From NCBI RefSeq assembly GCF_037081715.1, contig NZ_JAZDDH010000002.1, positions 62,001-126,000 of the forward strand: 64,000 nucleotides of DNA. The letters are read 5' to 3'. Source of the DNA: Halalkalicoccus sp. CG83. Lineage in GTDB: Archaea > Halobacteriota > Halobacteria > Halobacteriales > Halalkalicoccaceae. The translations under genes were made by a program, and so were the position numbers. Below are positions 25,238-33,889 of this stretch, in pieces. Positions within the stretch are counted from its first letter, which is position 1. Each line of letters begins with the position of its first letter. Under the pieces are notes generated by a model. The model did not search any database, had not been told where the DNA came from, and saw only the letters and a program-made list of their open reading frames with translations.

Positions 25238-25833
25238 TCGAACTCGATCTCCGCTCTGGTCGTGGCCTCACCGAACAGCCACGCCGAGTGCTCGACCGCG
25301 TACTCGAGGTGGCCCTCCTCGAGGTAGCCCAGCGCGTCCTCGACCACCACGGGTCGGAAGTCTCGGAGCCCCGCGCTGCCCGCCGTGTGGAAGACACAGA
25401 CGTTCGCGAGCGTGCCACAGAACAACAGGTCGTCGATTCCGTGGGCGCGAAGCCACCCCTCGAGTTCGGTGCGGTAGAACGCGTCGTAGGTGTGTTTCTC
25501 GACGACGTGGTCGTCCTCCTCGGGTTCGAGCTCCTCGACGATCCCCGCCTCCCAAGAGCCTTCGACGACGTGCTCGCCCCAGCGCTCGAACTCGTCGTAG
25601 TAGTGGGCGTCCTCGAACTGCTCGGGCGGGTGGACGTCCCGCGTGTAGACGAGCTGCACGTCGGCCTCGCGGGCGTGTTCGATCACGTCCCGTACCGAGT
25701 CGATCGCCTCCTCGCTCGCGGGGGCGTGGAGGCTCCCCTCCGGATGACAGAAGCCGTTCTGCATGTCGACGACGACGACCGCCGTCCGGTCGGAATCGAA
25801 TCGCATGTCCGGAGGTAGGGCCTCGTGTGTCAT
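25234..25833 (-). CDS. Isochorismatase-family cysteine hydrolase (nicotinamidase-like)
   Basis: A 199-aa isochorismatase-fold hydrolase with apparent triad Asp23 (VVVDMQNGF), Lys113 (VVEKHTYDAF) and Cys146 (GTLANVCVFHTA). HPPEQFEDAHYYDEF matches the metal-site region of nicotinamidases only loosely. A nicotinate phosphoribosyltransferase lies 1.6 kb away, which makes a nicotinamide-to-nicotinate step plausible but not shown. Confidence 0.88.
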   Translation of the reverse strand: MTHEALPPDMRFDSDRTAVVVVDMQNGFCHPEGSLHAPASEEAIDSVRDVIEHAREADVQLVYTRDVHPPEQFEDAHYYDEFERWGEHVVEGSWEAGIVEELEPEEDDHVVEKHTYDAFYRTELEGWLRAHGIDDLLFCGTLANVCVFHTAGSAGLRDFRPVVVEDALGYLEEGHLEYAVEHSAWLFGEATTRAEIEFD

Positions 25834-25876
25834 AACCTACCGGATGGCTTTTACCGGTCGCGACCTCCGTTGGGGT

Positions 25877-27433
25877 ATGCGTCGTCCTGCGGTGGTCTCG
25901 GCCGTTCTGTTCGTCGCCGTCACGGCCGCCGCGCTCGGGTTCGTCGGACCGATCGCGTTCGGCGACCCCGTCGAGGCCCAGCAGGGAGACGAGGAGGCCG
26001 ACTGGCGCGAGTACGACGCCGACGACGAGTTCGAGATCGACGAGGCCGACGGGTTGAACGACGAGGAACTCGAGGCGGTCGTCTCGCGGGCGATGGTCCG
26101 TGTCGAGGAAATCAGGGGAATCGAGTTCGAGGAGCGCCCGCCGGTCACCGTGATCACGCGCAGCGAGTTCCAGGAGGAGTACGCCGGCTTCGGCGCCGAA
26201 CCCACCGAGGAGGCCGCGGCCTTCGAGAACGCGAAGTACCGAGCGCTGTTCCTGGCGGGCGAGGACGTGAACGCGGCGGAGGCCAGAGCGGAGAACCAGG
26301 GCACCTCCGTCATGGGCTTCTACGAGCCCTCTACGGGCGAGATCGTCCTCGTCGCCGAGGGGGACCAGCCTCGGATGAACGAGACGATCCTCGCCCACGA
26401 GCTCTATCACGCCTACCAGGACGAACGCTGGGGGCTCGCGAACTACGACGCCGCGACCCAGGACGGCCGAAACGCCGAACTCGGGCTGATCGAGGGCGAC
26501 GCGGTCTACGTCGAGACGCTCTACGACCGGCGGTGCGGCGAGGAGTGGGAGTGTCTGAGCCCGCCCGGTGACGGAACCGAACCCGGCGAGGCCGACCGGC
26601 CCGACCGGCCGGCGAACGTCGGCATCCTCCTGCTCGACTTCCAGCCCTACGACGACGGGCCGGTGTTCGTCGAGTCGATCCACGAGAACGAGGGATGGAA
26701 GGGGGTCGATGCCCTCTACGACGTCCCGCCCGAGACCGCAGAACAGGTGATCTCCTCGGGGGCCTACCCCGACGACGACCCCCGCGAGGTCGGGCTCGAC
26801 GACGACCACGGTGAGGCGTGGGAGCGGATCGAACCCGACGGGCGGCCCGATCACGACCGGCTGGGGATGGCCGCGATCACCACCATGTTCGTCCATCCGC
26901 TCTACGAGGGAGACGGGGAGCCGGTCGTCGCCGCCGACGACTGGTTTACCACCGATCCCGACGAGGAATCGCCGCCCTACGGCGCGCTGAACTACGAGTC
27001 GGAGTACGCCACGGGCTGGGAGGGCGACCGATTCCACGCCTACCAGCACGAGGACGGCGCCACGGGCTACGTCTGGCGGATCGCCTGGGAGTCGCCCGAG
27101 GACGCCGAACGGTTCCTCGAGGGCTTCGACGCCCTGATCGCGTACTGGGGCGGCGAACGCACGGCGAGCGACACCTACGCGATCGAGGAGGGCGGCTACC
27201 GGGGCGCCTACCACGTCGCGAGCGAGGACGACGTCGTGACCGTCACCCACGCACCCACCGTCGACGCCCTCCCCGAGGTGTACGCGGACGCCGAACCCGA
27301 TTCCGGCGATCCCGTCCCCGAGGAAACGGACGGCGAGGGCGAGGAGGGGCCGACGGACGAGCTACCCGGGTTCGGGATCGCGGTCGCGGTCGTCGCGCTG
27401 CTCGCGGCGACGTACCTCGTCGCTCGTCGCTAA
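25877..27433 (+). CDS. Hvo_1808-like surface protein with HExxH-type motif and PGF-CTERM
   Basis: A 518-aa exported protein. N-terminal signal or anchor helix (about residues 5-28), then an extracytoplasmic domain with a zinc-protease-like HELYHAYQDERWG, and a C-terminal acidic linker followed by PGFGIAVAVVALLAATYLVARR. The latter is a PGF-CTERM signal processed by archaeosortase in haloarchaea. It is probably a lipid-anchored surface metalloprotein. The start at 25877 sits about 27 bp after CTTTTACC, fitting a leaderless transcript; an ATG at 25844 lies upstream of that box. Confidence 0.83.
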   Translation: MRRPAVVSAVLFVAVTAAALGFVGPIAFGDPVEAQQGDEEADWREYDADDEFEIDEADGLNDEELEAVVSRAMVRVEEIRGIEFEERPPVTVITRSEFQEEYAGFGAEPTEEAAAFENAKYRALFLAGEDVNAAEARAENQGTSVMGFYEPSTGEIVLVAEGDQPRMNETILAHELYHAYQDERWGLANYDAATQDGRNAELGLIEGDAVYVETLYDRRCGEEWECLSPPGDGTEPGEADRPDRPANVGILLLDFQPYDDGPVFVESIHENEGWKGVDALYDVPPETAEQVISSGAYPDDDPREVGLDDDHGEAWERIEPDGRPDHDRLGMAAITTMFVHPLYEGDGEPVVAADDWFTTDPDEESPPYGALNYESEYATGWEGDRFHAYQHEDGATGYVWRIAWESPEDAERFLEGFDALIAYWGGERTASDTYAIEEGGYRGAYHVASEDDVVTVTHAPTVDALPEVYADAEPDSGDPVPEETDGEGEEGPTDELPGFGIAVAVVALLAATYLVARR

Positions 27434-27471
27434 CCGCGTGGTTTTTTCGCACGCCCGGGCGAACGGGGCAC

Positions 27472-28638
27472 ATGGACGGAGACGCCGAGGACGAAGACGA
27501 AAACCCGTTCGACACGCTCTCGCCGGGGGCGATTCTCGACGGCACGGCGACGGACGCCTACTTCGATCGCACCGAGGCGACGCTCGAACACGCCGGCCGC
27601 AACCCCGACGTGACGGTCGAGGTGACGGCCGACCAGTTCCCCACCGGCGAGTTCGAGGTGTTCGCGGGCGTCGAGGACGTCGCGAACCTGCTCTCCGGTC
27701 TCGCCGTTGACGTTCGTGCGATCGAGGAGGGACGGCTGTTCGACGGCGGGCCGGTGATGCGGATCGAGGGGCCGTATCTGGAGTTCGCCCGCTACGAGAC
27801 GTCGATCCTCGGCTTCCTCTCGCAGGCGAGCGCGTTCGCCACCGCCGCGCTCGAGGTCCGCCGGGCCGCCCCCGACTCGCAGGTGCTCAGCTTCGGAGCG
27901 CGCCACCTCCACCCGATGCTCGCGCCGATCGTCGAGCGGACGGCGCTCGTAGCGGGCCTCGACGGCTTCTCCCACGTCGCCGCCGGCGAGGTGATCGGTC
28001 GAGAGGCCGGCGGAACGATGCCCCACGCGCTGATCATCTGCTACGGCCGGGGAAACCAGGAGGAGGCCTGGCGGGCCTTCGACGAGGCTGTCGCCGCCGA
28101 CGTGCCGCGGGTCGCGCTCTGTGACACCTTCTCCGACGAGGTCGACGAGACGTTGCGTGCGGCCGAGACGCTCGGCGACGACCTCGACAGCGTGCGGATC
28201 GACACCACCTCCTCGCGACGCGGGGACTTCCGCCAGATCCTCCGGGAGGTGCGCTGGGCGCTCGACGAGCGGGGCCACGAGGACGTCGGGATCTTCGCGA
28301 GCGGTGGGCTCGGTCCCGACGACCTGCGCGAGCTTCGCGACGTCTGTGAGGGATTCGGGGTCGGCAGCGCGATCACCAGTGCCGATCCGATCGACTTCGC
28401 GCTCGACATCGTCGCCATCGAGGGCGAGCCGATCGCCAAACGCGGGAAGCTCGCGGGCGTGAAGGAGGTCTACCGGACGCCAGACGGCGGTCACCACGTC
28501 GGGCTGGCGAAGCGGGAGCCGCCCGAGAAGGGAGAGGCGCTGTTGAAGCCGTTGATCGAGGACGGCGAGATCGTCAGGGAGTTCGACATCGATGCGTCGA
28601 GAGAACGGACACGGGCGGACGCCGAGGACGTCCGCTGA
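27472..28638 (+). CDS. Nicotinate phosphoribosyltransferase
   Basis: A 388-aa type II phosphoribosyltransferase of NAD salvage (nicotinate + PRPP to NaMN). Seen: LSPGAILDGTATDAYFDRT, FEVFAGVEDV, the glycine/histidine motif SFGARHLHPMLAPIVERTA, GTMPHALI, LCDTFSDEVDETL, IRIDTT-like VRIDTTSSRRGD, and the phosphate-binding FASGGLGPDDL. It follows the surface protein by 38 bp but is functionally unrelated to it. Confidence 0.92.
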   Translation: MDGDAEDEDENPFDTLSPGAILDGTATDAYFDRTEATLEHAGRNPDVTVEVTADQFPTGEFEVFAGVEDVANLLSGLAVDVRAIEEGRLFDGGPVMRIEGPYLEFARYETSILGFLSQASAFATAALEVRRAAPDSQVLSFGARHLHPMLAPIVERTALVAGLDGFSHVAAGEVIGREAGGTMPHALIICYGRGNQEEAWRAFDEAVAADVPRVALCDTFSDEVDETLRAAETLGDDLDSVRIDTTSSRRGDFRQILREVRWALDERGHEDVGIFASGGLGPDDLRELRDVCEGFGVGSAITSADPIDFALDIVAIEGEPIAKRGKLAGVKEVYRTPDGGHHVGLAKREPPEKGEALLKPLIEDGEIVREFDIDASRERTRADAEDVR

Positions 28639-28642
28639 GTCG

Positions 28643-29248
28643 TTATCCGAGGTGTTCGATCGAGCCCTTGGGCTCGCGCTCGCGGAACACCTCGCCGTCG
28701 AACAGCACGACCATGACGTCGTCGTCTTGCCAGGCGTTCGGCGGTAGGCCGGCCTTCCGGCAGGTTCGATCGAGGTACTCGTGGGCGCTCCAGCCGTTCT
28801 CGACGGGGATCGTCGGGTAGAGCCAGCCGCTCTCGTCGCCGGCATCGACGGCCACGCCGTGTCTGCCGAGTTCGAGGTCCGAGAGCGGGTCGTCGGTGAG
28901 GACCAGGCTGCGGACGATACAGGTCGAGACGCCGACGGTGTCGAGTTCGGCCGCACGTACCTCCGAGCCACAGGAGTCGTCGCTCGCGGCGCTGATGGCG
29001 GCGTCGACGATCGCGTGTCCCAACTGGTCGTTGGTCTGGTAGGCGCCGGCACAGCCCCGCAGGCTCCCCCGGCCACGGGTGGACTCGATGCGTACCAGCG
29101 CTCCCGTTCGCTGGTAGAACGCATCGCGCATGCTCCCGGGCTGTTCTCGTTGACCGTGCAGAACGTACGACTCGATCGACTCGCGAGCCAGTTCGACGGC
29201 CCGAACGCCGTCCTCATAACTAAGGCTCACGCTTTGCGCCTCGGACAT
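28643..29248 (-). CDS. AMMECR1-domain protein
   Basis: A 201-aa protein of the AMMECR1 family (TIGR00296 type) with the signature LRGCAG in STRGRGSLRGCAGAYQT, then AAISAASDD, PLSDLELGRHGVAVDAG and a C-terminal W-containing EYLDRTCRKAGLPPNAWQDDDV. Its biochemical role is unsettled; archaeal members have been linked to radical-SAM or Memo partners, and none is adjacent here. The start at 29248 (MSEAQSVSLSYED) is chosen; a longer frame upstream is noise near rnpB. Confidence 0.9.
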   Translation of the reverse strand: MSEAQSVSLSYEDGVRAVELARESIESYVLHGQREQPGSMRDAFYQRTGALVRIESTRGRGSLRGCAGAYQTNDQLGHAIVDAAISAASDDSCGSEVRAAELDTVGVSTCIVRSLVLTDDPLSDLELGRHGVAVDAGDESGWLYPTIPVENGWSAHEYLDRTCRKAGLPPNAWQDDDVMVVLFDGEVFREREPKGSIEHLG

Positions 29249-29351
29249 ACACCGTACGTGGAGAGTGTGCGACTTCAACGCTTCCCTTTGGCTCGGTCCG
29301 TCAGACGCTTCGGGCGAACGGCTTATGCGGCGAAGGCGAGTAGACTGGACC

Positions 29352-29705
29352 GGCAGAGGGAGTCCGGCCACCGCGGCGTGTCCCACCGGGCACGCACGCG
29401 AGGAAAGTCCCCCCACCGTTCGGGCGGGCGACCGGGCGCAAGCCCGGAGCGGGAGACCGCTGGCTCTGGAACAGAGACGAGACCGCTTCGCTCGATCGAT
29501 GAGGCGTGCGAACCCGACCGAGAGGAAGGGGAGCTAACCCGCCGAGAGCGAGAGCGGAGAACGGATGGAACGGCCACCCTCGCCGGTGCAAGTCCGCGCC
29601 GCGCGATGCGAGAGCATCGCCCAGGTAGCCCGAACGGAGGCGCGGACGCTCAGCCGAATGCCGGACCGAACAGAAGGGGGCTTACTCCCCTCAGCCGTTT
29701 TCACG
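29352..29705 (+). ncRNA. rnpB: RNase P RNA (archaeal type A)
   Basis: Catalytic RNA of RNase P, which trims tRNA 5' ends. Seen: conserved CR-I GAGGAAAGTCCCCCCACC at ~29399 pairing in P4 with ACAGAAGGGGGCTTAC at ~29678; GTCCGGC (about 29370) pairing with GCCGGAC (about 29668) as P2; GAGGGAGT pairing with ACTCCCCTC as P1, which sets the ends. The middle holds several GC-rich stems expected of P3 and P7-P12. Ends are accurate to about 10 nt. Confidence 0.93.
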
Positions 29706-29735
29706 TCCCGTACCGCCGGAGCCCGACCCACGTTA

Positions 29736-29766
29736 ATAACTTAGGTCCGATTCATTACTAGGGTTT
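29736..29766 (+). promoter_or_regulatory. Operator-like sequence upstream of the P-type ATPase
   Basis: AACTTAGGTCCG at 29738-29749, shared with the site before the ZIP gene (CTTTAGGTCCG), followed by ACTAGGG. A TATA-like GTTAATAC lies at 29797-29805, about 27 bp before the ATPase ATG. The motif resembles DtxR/MntR-family boxes and a DtxR-family gene follows; assignment is inferred. Confidence 0.45.
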
Positions 29767-29827
29767 ACTGAAAGCACGCCGGAAAATCGCAGGGAAGTTA
29801 ATACACGTCGGACCCGAAGGACGGGTG

Positions 29828-32062
29828 ATGACCACCAACGGAGGCGACGAGCCCGAGGTGGGACGGTTCTCGGTCCCCGAAATGGACTGTCCCTCCTGTG
29901 GCGGCAAGGTGGAGTCCGGCCTCTCCCGGCGCGCCGGCGTCGAGTCCGTCGAGACCCACCCGGCGAGCGGCCGGGTCGTCGTCCGGTACGATCCGGCGGT
30001 GACCGACCGCGAGGCGCTGATCGCGGCGATCGAGGGGACCGGCTACGCCGTCGAGGGCGACGCGGACGAGGGCTCCTCGGAGCCCATCCGGCGGAGCCCG
30101 CGGGCGATCGCGACGGCGCTTGGAGGCACGATCCTCGTCGTCGGCCTCCTGCTTCGCTTCGCCCTCCCGGGAGTCGACGCCGCGCTGTTCTCGATCCTCG
30201 GCCGGACGTACCTGCTCTCGCACGGCCTGTTCGTCGCCAGCGCGGCGATCGCCGGAGCGCCGATCCTCCGGGCGGGTCTCTACTCCGCCCGGGCGCGCTC
30301 ACTCGACATCGACTTCCTGATGGGGCTCGGCATCCTCGGCGCGGTGGCCGCTCACCACCCCTTCGAGGGGGCGACGCTCGCGGTCCTCTACAGCGTCGCC
30401 GAACTGCTCGAGCGGTTCTCGATGGAGCGTGCGCGCCGCTCGCTCCACGAACTGATGGAGCTCTCGCCCGACACGGCGACGGTCCGGCGCGACGGCGAGG
30501 AGCGAACGATCCCCACCGAGGAGGTCGCCGTCGGCGACGTCGTCGTCGTCCGGCCCGGCGAGCGCCTCCCCATGGACGGGGTCGTGCTTGAGGGCGAGAG
30601 CGCGGTCGACCAGTCGCCGATCACCGGCGAGAGCGTTCCCGTCGACAAGGCCGAGGGCGAGGAGGTGTTCGCGGGGACGATCAATGAATCGGGCTACCTC
30701 GAGGTGCAGGTGACGAGCGAGGCGGGCGAGAACACGCTCTCGCGGATCGTCGACCTCGTCGCCGACGCCGAGCGCAAGAGGACCGACCGCGAACAGTTCG
30801 TCGATCGGTTCGCGAGCGTCTACACGCCGGCGGTGGTCCTCGCGGCACTGCTCGTCGCCGTCGTACCGCCGCTCGTGCTCGGCCGGGCGTGGGACGTCTG
30901 GTTCCTCCGGGGGCTCACGCTGCTCGTGATCTCCTGTCCGTGTGCGTTCGTCATCTCGACGCCGGTCTCGGTGGTGTCGGGGATCACCAGCGCCGCGCGC
31001 AGCGGCGTGCTGATCAAGGCCGGCACCCACCTCGAGGCGATGGGCGAGGTCGAGACGATCGCGCTCGATAAGACGGGGACGCTCACCGCCGGCGAGCTCG
31101 CCGTGACCGACGTCATCCCGGTCGGCGACCGCAGCGAGGAGGAGCTGCTGCGGTGTGCGGGTGCGATCGAACGCCGGAGCGAACACCCGATCGCGGCGGC
31201 GATCGACGAACGCGCCGACGGGTCCGGCGCCGCCGCCCGAGCGGTCGCGGGCTTCGAGAACCTGGCCGGCAAGGGCGTGCGCGCGGAGCTCGACGGAGTC
31301 GCCCACTACGCCGGCAAGCCCGCGCTGTTCGAGGAGCTCGGCTTCGACCTCTCGGGAACGCGGCTTCGAAGCGACGGTGGCCTCTGTCTCGAGGAGGGCT
31401 GTCGCGAGGACTGCGAGAGCCTCCGCGACGAGGTCGTCGCCCGGCTCGAACGCGAGGGGAAGACGGTGGTGCTCGTGGGCACCGACGAGCGGATCGAGGG
31501 CGTGATCGGGGTCGCCGACGAGATCCGTCCCGGCGCGCGCGAGGCCGTCTCCCGGCTGCGCGAGCAGGGGATCGAGCGCGTGGTGATGCTCACCGGCGAC
31601 AACGAGGGGACCGCCCGTACCATCGCCCGCGAGGTGGGCGTCGACGAGTACCGCGCGGAGCTGCTCCCCGAGGAGAAGCTCGACGCCATCGAGGCGCTCG
31701 AACGCGAGGGGCGCGTGGCGATGGTCGGCGACGGCGTCAACGACGCGCCCGCGCTGGCGACCGCGTCCGTCGGCGTGGCGATGGGCGCCGCCGGAACCGA
31801 CACCGCCATCGAGACCGCCGACGTCGCGCTGATGGCCGACGACCTCTCGCGGCTCCCCTACCTGGTTCGGCTCTCCCGGACCGCCAACGGCGTCATCCGG
31901 AGCAACATTGGCGGGAGCCTCGCGGTGAAGGCCGTCCTCGCGGCGGGCGCGCCGTTCGGTCTCGTGACGATCGTCCACGCGGTCGTGATCGGCGACATGG
32001 GGATGAGCCTCGCGGTGACGGGCAACGCAATGCGTCTGGCCCGGATCGAACCCGAGGAGTAG
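29828..32062 (+). CDS. P1B-type heavy-metal ATPase, Zn/Cd/Pb export type
   Basis: A 744-aa metal-pumping ATPase. Seen: N-terminal heavy-metal domain with Cys21-x2-Cys24 (MDCPSCGG), actuator TGES, transmembrane CPC (SCPCAFVIS), DKTGTLT phosphorylation site near residue 414, SEHP, GDGVNDAPA, and the final helices NIGGSLAVK and VIGDMGMSLAVTGNAMRL. The Lys in the first and Asp in DxG in the second are the P1B-2 (Zn2+/Cd2+/Pb2+) pattern rather than copper. An extra cysteine pair (EEGCREDC) sits in the nucleotide domain. Next to a DtxR-type regulator and a ZIP transporter, so it probably exports excess zinc or cadmium. Confidence 0.93.
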   Translation: MTTNGGDEPEVGRFSVPEMDCPSCGGKVESGLSRRAGVESVETHPASGRVVVRYDPAVTDREALIAAIEGTGYAVEGDADEGSSEPIRRSPRAIATALGGTILVVGLLLRFALPGVDAALFSILGRTYLLSHGLFVASAAIAGAPILRAGLYSARARSLDIDFLMGLGILGAVAAHHPFEGATLAVLYSVAELLERFSMERARRSLHELMELSPDTATVRRDGEERTIPTEEVAVGDVVVVRPGERLPMDGVVLEGESAVDQSPITGESVPVDKAEGEEVFAGTINESGYLEVQVTSEAGENTLSRIVDLVADAERKRTDREQFVDRFASVYTPAVVLAALLVAVVPPLVLGRAWDVWFLRGLTLLVISCPCAFVISTPVSVVSGITSAARSGVLIKAGTHLEAMGEVETIALDKTGTLTAGELAVTDVIPVGDRSEEELLRCAGAIERRSEHPIAAAIDERADGSGAAARAVAGFENLAGKGVRAELDGVAHYAGKPALFEELGFDLSGTRLRSDGGLCLEEGCREDCESLRDEVVARLEREGKTVVLVGTDERIEGVIGVADEIRPGAREAVSRLREQGIERVVMLTGDNEGTARTIAREVGVDEYRAELLPEEKLDAIEALEREGRVAMVGDGVNDAPALATASVGVAMGAAGTDTAIETADVALMADDLSRLPYLVRLSRTANGVIRSNIGGSLAVKAVLAAGAPFGLVTIVHAVVIGDMGMSLAVTGNAMRLARIEPEE

Positions 32063-32072
32063 ACGCCGACAG

Positions 32073-32096
32073 ACTTAGGGATTAGCCCCGTCTAAC
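32073..32096 (+). promoter_or_regulatory. Operator-like sequence before the DtxR-family gene
   Basis: ACTTAGGG followed by CCCCGTCTAACC just upstream of the regulator's start. The 9-mer CCGTCTAAC also occurs before the ZIP gene, suggesting autoregulation. By eye only. Confidence 0.45.
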
Positions 32097-32103
32097 CCGA
32101 CCG

Positions 32104-32787
32104 ATGATGCTCAGCGCGGTCATGGAGGACTATCTCAAGGCGATCTACCACCTCCAGAGCGAGACCGACGACGAGCGCGTGCGGACCTCGGCGATCGCCG
32201 ACTACCTCGACGTGACGCCGCCGACCGTCACGAGCATGCTCTCGAAGCTCGAGGAGCGAGAGCTCGTCGAGCGAGAGAAGTACAAGGGGGTCGCGCTCAC
32301 GCCCGACGGCGAGCGCGTCGCCCTCGAGGTCGTCCGTCACCACCGCCTGCTCGAGGCCTATCTCACGGAACACCTCGATTTCACGTGGAGCGAGGTCCAC
32401 GACGAGGCCGATCGACTGGAACACCACATCAGCGAGGCGTTCGAGGAGCGCGTCGCGGCGGCGCTCGACGACCCGAAGGTCGACCCCCACGGCGCGCCGA
32501 TCCCCAACGAGGACCTCGAACCGCCCGCGACCTCCGCGGGAACGGCACTCGCGGAGTGCGAGGAGGACGATCGGGTCGTCGTTCGCGAGGTCAGCGATCA
32601 CGACCCGGAGATCCTCGAATACCTCTCCGAGCGGGGGATCAACCCCGGCGTCGAACTCGAGATCGTCGAGGTCGCCCCGTTCGGGATGATCACCGCCCGT
32701 CCCGCGGACCGCGAGGGAAGCCTCTCGCTGCCCGAGCGCGTCGCGCTCCACGTCCGGGTCGCGCCCGTCACCGAGGTGACGTCCTGA
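32104..32787 (+). CDS. DtxR/MntR-family metal-dependent transcriptional regulator
   Basis: A 227-aa iron-/manganese-/zinc-sensing repressor family member. Seen: N-terminal winged helix (MEDYLKAIYHLQ...IADYLDVTPPTVTSMLSKLEERELV), metal-binding/dimerisation helices (VVRHHRLLEAYL, HDEADRLEHHISEAFEERV, DPHGAPIPN), and a C-terminal FeoA/SH3-like domain. Three sites with TTAGG/CTAAC elements near this gene, the ATPase and the ZIP gene make it the likely controller of the locus. Confidence 0.92.
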   Translation: MMLSAVMEDYLKAIYHLQSETDDERVRTSAIADYLDVTPPTVTSMLSKLEERELVEREKYKGVALTPDGERVALEVVRHHRLLEAYLTEHLDFTWSEVHDEADRLEHHISEAFEERVAAALDDPKVDPHGAPIPNEDLEPPATSAGTALAECEEDDRVVVREVSDHDPEILEYLSERGINPGVELEIVEVAPFGMITARPADREGSLSLPERVALHVRVAPVTEVTS

Positions 32788-32805
32788 TCGCGGAGTTCGG
32801 CCCAT

Positions 32806-32834
32806 AATATATTTACTTTAGGTCCGTCTAACAT
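32806..32834 (+). promoter_or_regulatory. TATA box overlapped by operator upstream of the ZIP gene
   Basis: AATATATTTAC at 32806-32816 is followed at once by TTTAGGTCCGTCTAACAT, an inverted TTAG-N6-CTAA element. This placement over the start of transcription fits repression by the adjacent DtxR-family protein. Confidence 0.55.
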
Positions 32835-32882
32835 CGGATGATGAATCACCGCCCCTCGGTCGGGCCCAGGGGGGGCATGTAG

Positions 32883-33809
32883 ATGTCCTCCGGCTACGAC
32901 CTCTCCCGATACGACCCTCCTCGTTGGCTGCTCGCCGTCGGTCCGATCGCCGTGCTCGCGATGGCGGTCGGAACGCTGTTTCTCACCTCGCCGTTCGGCG
33001 ATAGCGCGGCGATAGCGAACGCCACCTCGATCGAGGTGCTCTGGTCGCTCTCGGTGATCGGTTTCTTCGCCGGCATCCTCCCCGTCCTGATCGGCATGCT
33101 CTGGTTCCCCTACGTCCGCTCGCTCGACGGCCGGTGGGTCCACGCGGTTCTCGCCCTCTCGGCGGGGATCCTGGCGTTCGTCGGCGTCGAGATCGTCGCC
33201 GAACTGTTCGGCTACGTCGCGGACGTCGGCACCGCCCGCCTCGGCGAGGCCGTCGCCGTCGTCGGCTCCCTCGGAACCTTCCTCGCGATGTACGGGGTGA
33301 GCGTCTGGCGGCGGCGAGTCGTCGCGGCCGGCGGACTCGGGGACGGGCTGCACGTGGCGTATCTGGTCGCGATCGCGCTCGGGCTGCACAGCCTCGGTGA
33401 GGGACTCGCGATCGGCAGCGCGTTCGCCCTCGGCCAGGAGGGGCTGCTCACGCTGCTGGTGATCGGTTTCCTGCTGCACAACGTCACCGAGGGCCCGACG
33501 ATCATCGCCGCCATCGCGCGGGACGCCGAGGCGCCGCCGATCCGTCACTTCGCGTTCATGGGCGTGCTCGCGGGGGGGACCGTCATCGTCGGCGGCTGGG
33601 TCGGCTCGCTGCTCGTCTCGCCGCTCGTCGCGACGGCCTTCTTCGCCGTCGCGCTGGGCGCGATCGCACAGGTGATCATCGAGGTCGCCCAGCTCGTTCA
33701 GGCGGACGCCGGGCGGGTCCTGACGCGGCTCAACGCCGTCACCTTCGCGCTCGGGGTCGGACTGATGTTCCTCCTCGAGGACGTCCTCGTCGGGGGACTG
33801 TTGCTGTAG
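32883..33809 (+). CDS. ZIP-family metal transporter
   Basis: A 308-aa membrane protein with about eight helices and the ZIP metal-site motifs HSLGEGLAIG (helix IV) and HNVTEGPTIIAA (helix V). ZIP proteins move Zn2+ or other divalent cations into the cytoplasm. Together with the exporter and regulator upstream it forms a metal-balance module. The ATG at 32883 follows an in-frame TAG, fixing the start. Confidence 0.9.
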   Translation: MSSGYDLSRYDPPRWLLAVGPIAVLAMAVGTLFLTSPFGDSAAIANATSIEVLWSLSVIGFFAGILPVLIGMLWFPYVRSLDGRWVHAVLALSAGILAFVGVEIVAELFGYVADVGTARLGEAVAVVGSLGTFLAMYGVSVWRRRVVAAGGLGDGLHVAYLVAIALGLHSLGEGLAIGSAFALGQEGLLTLLVIGFLLHNVTEGPTIIAAIARDAEAPPIRHFAFMGVLAGGTVIVGGWVGSLLVSPLVATAFFAVALGAIAQVIIEVAQLVQADAGRVLTRLNAVTFALGVGLMFLLEDVLVGGLLL

Positions 33810-33889
33810 CGAACGATCGGAGGGCGGTTCCCGAGGTCGACTCCCGGACGTCCCCCTACTTTTATCGTGAACATCTACGGGGATTGGAT

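Noticed and set aside
25268-29217. Two long minus-strand frames (660 and 595 codons)
   Set aside because: Shadows of the hydrolase, surface-protein, phosphoribosyltransferase and AMMECR1 genes; no domains visible.
29301-29761. Open frames across 29.3-29.7 kb
   Set aside because: The segment is RNase P RNA; the frames are incidental.
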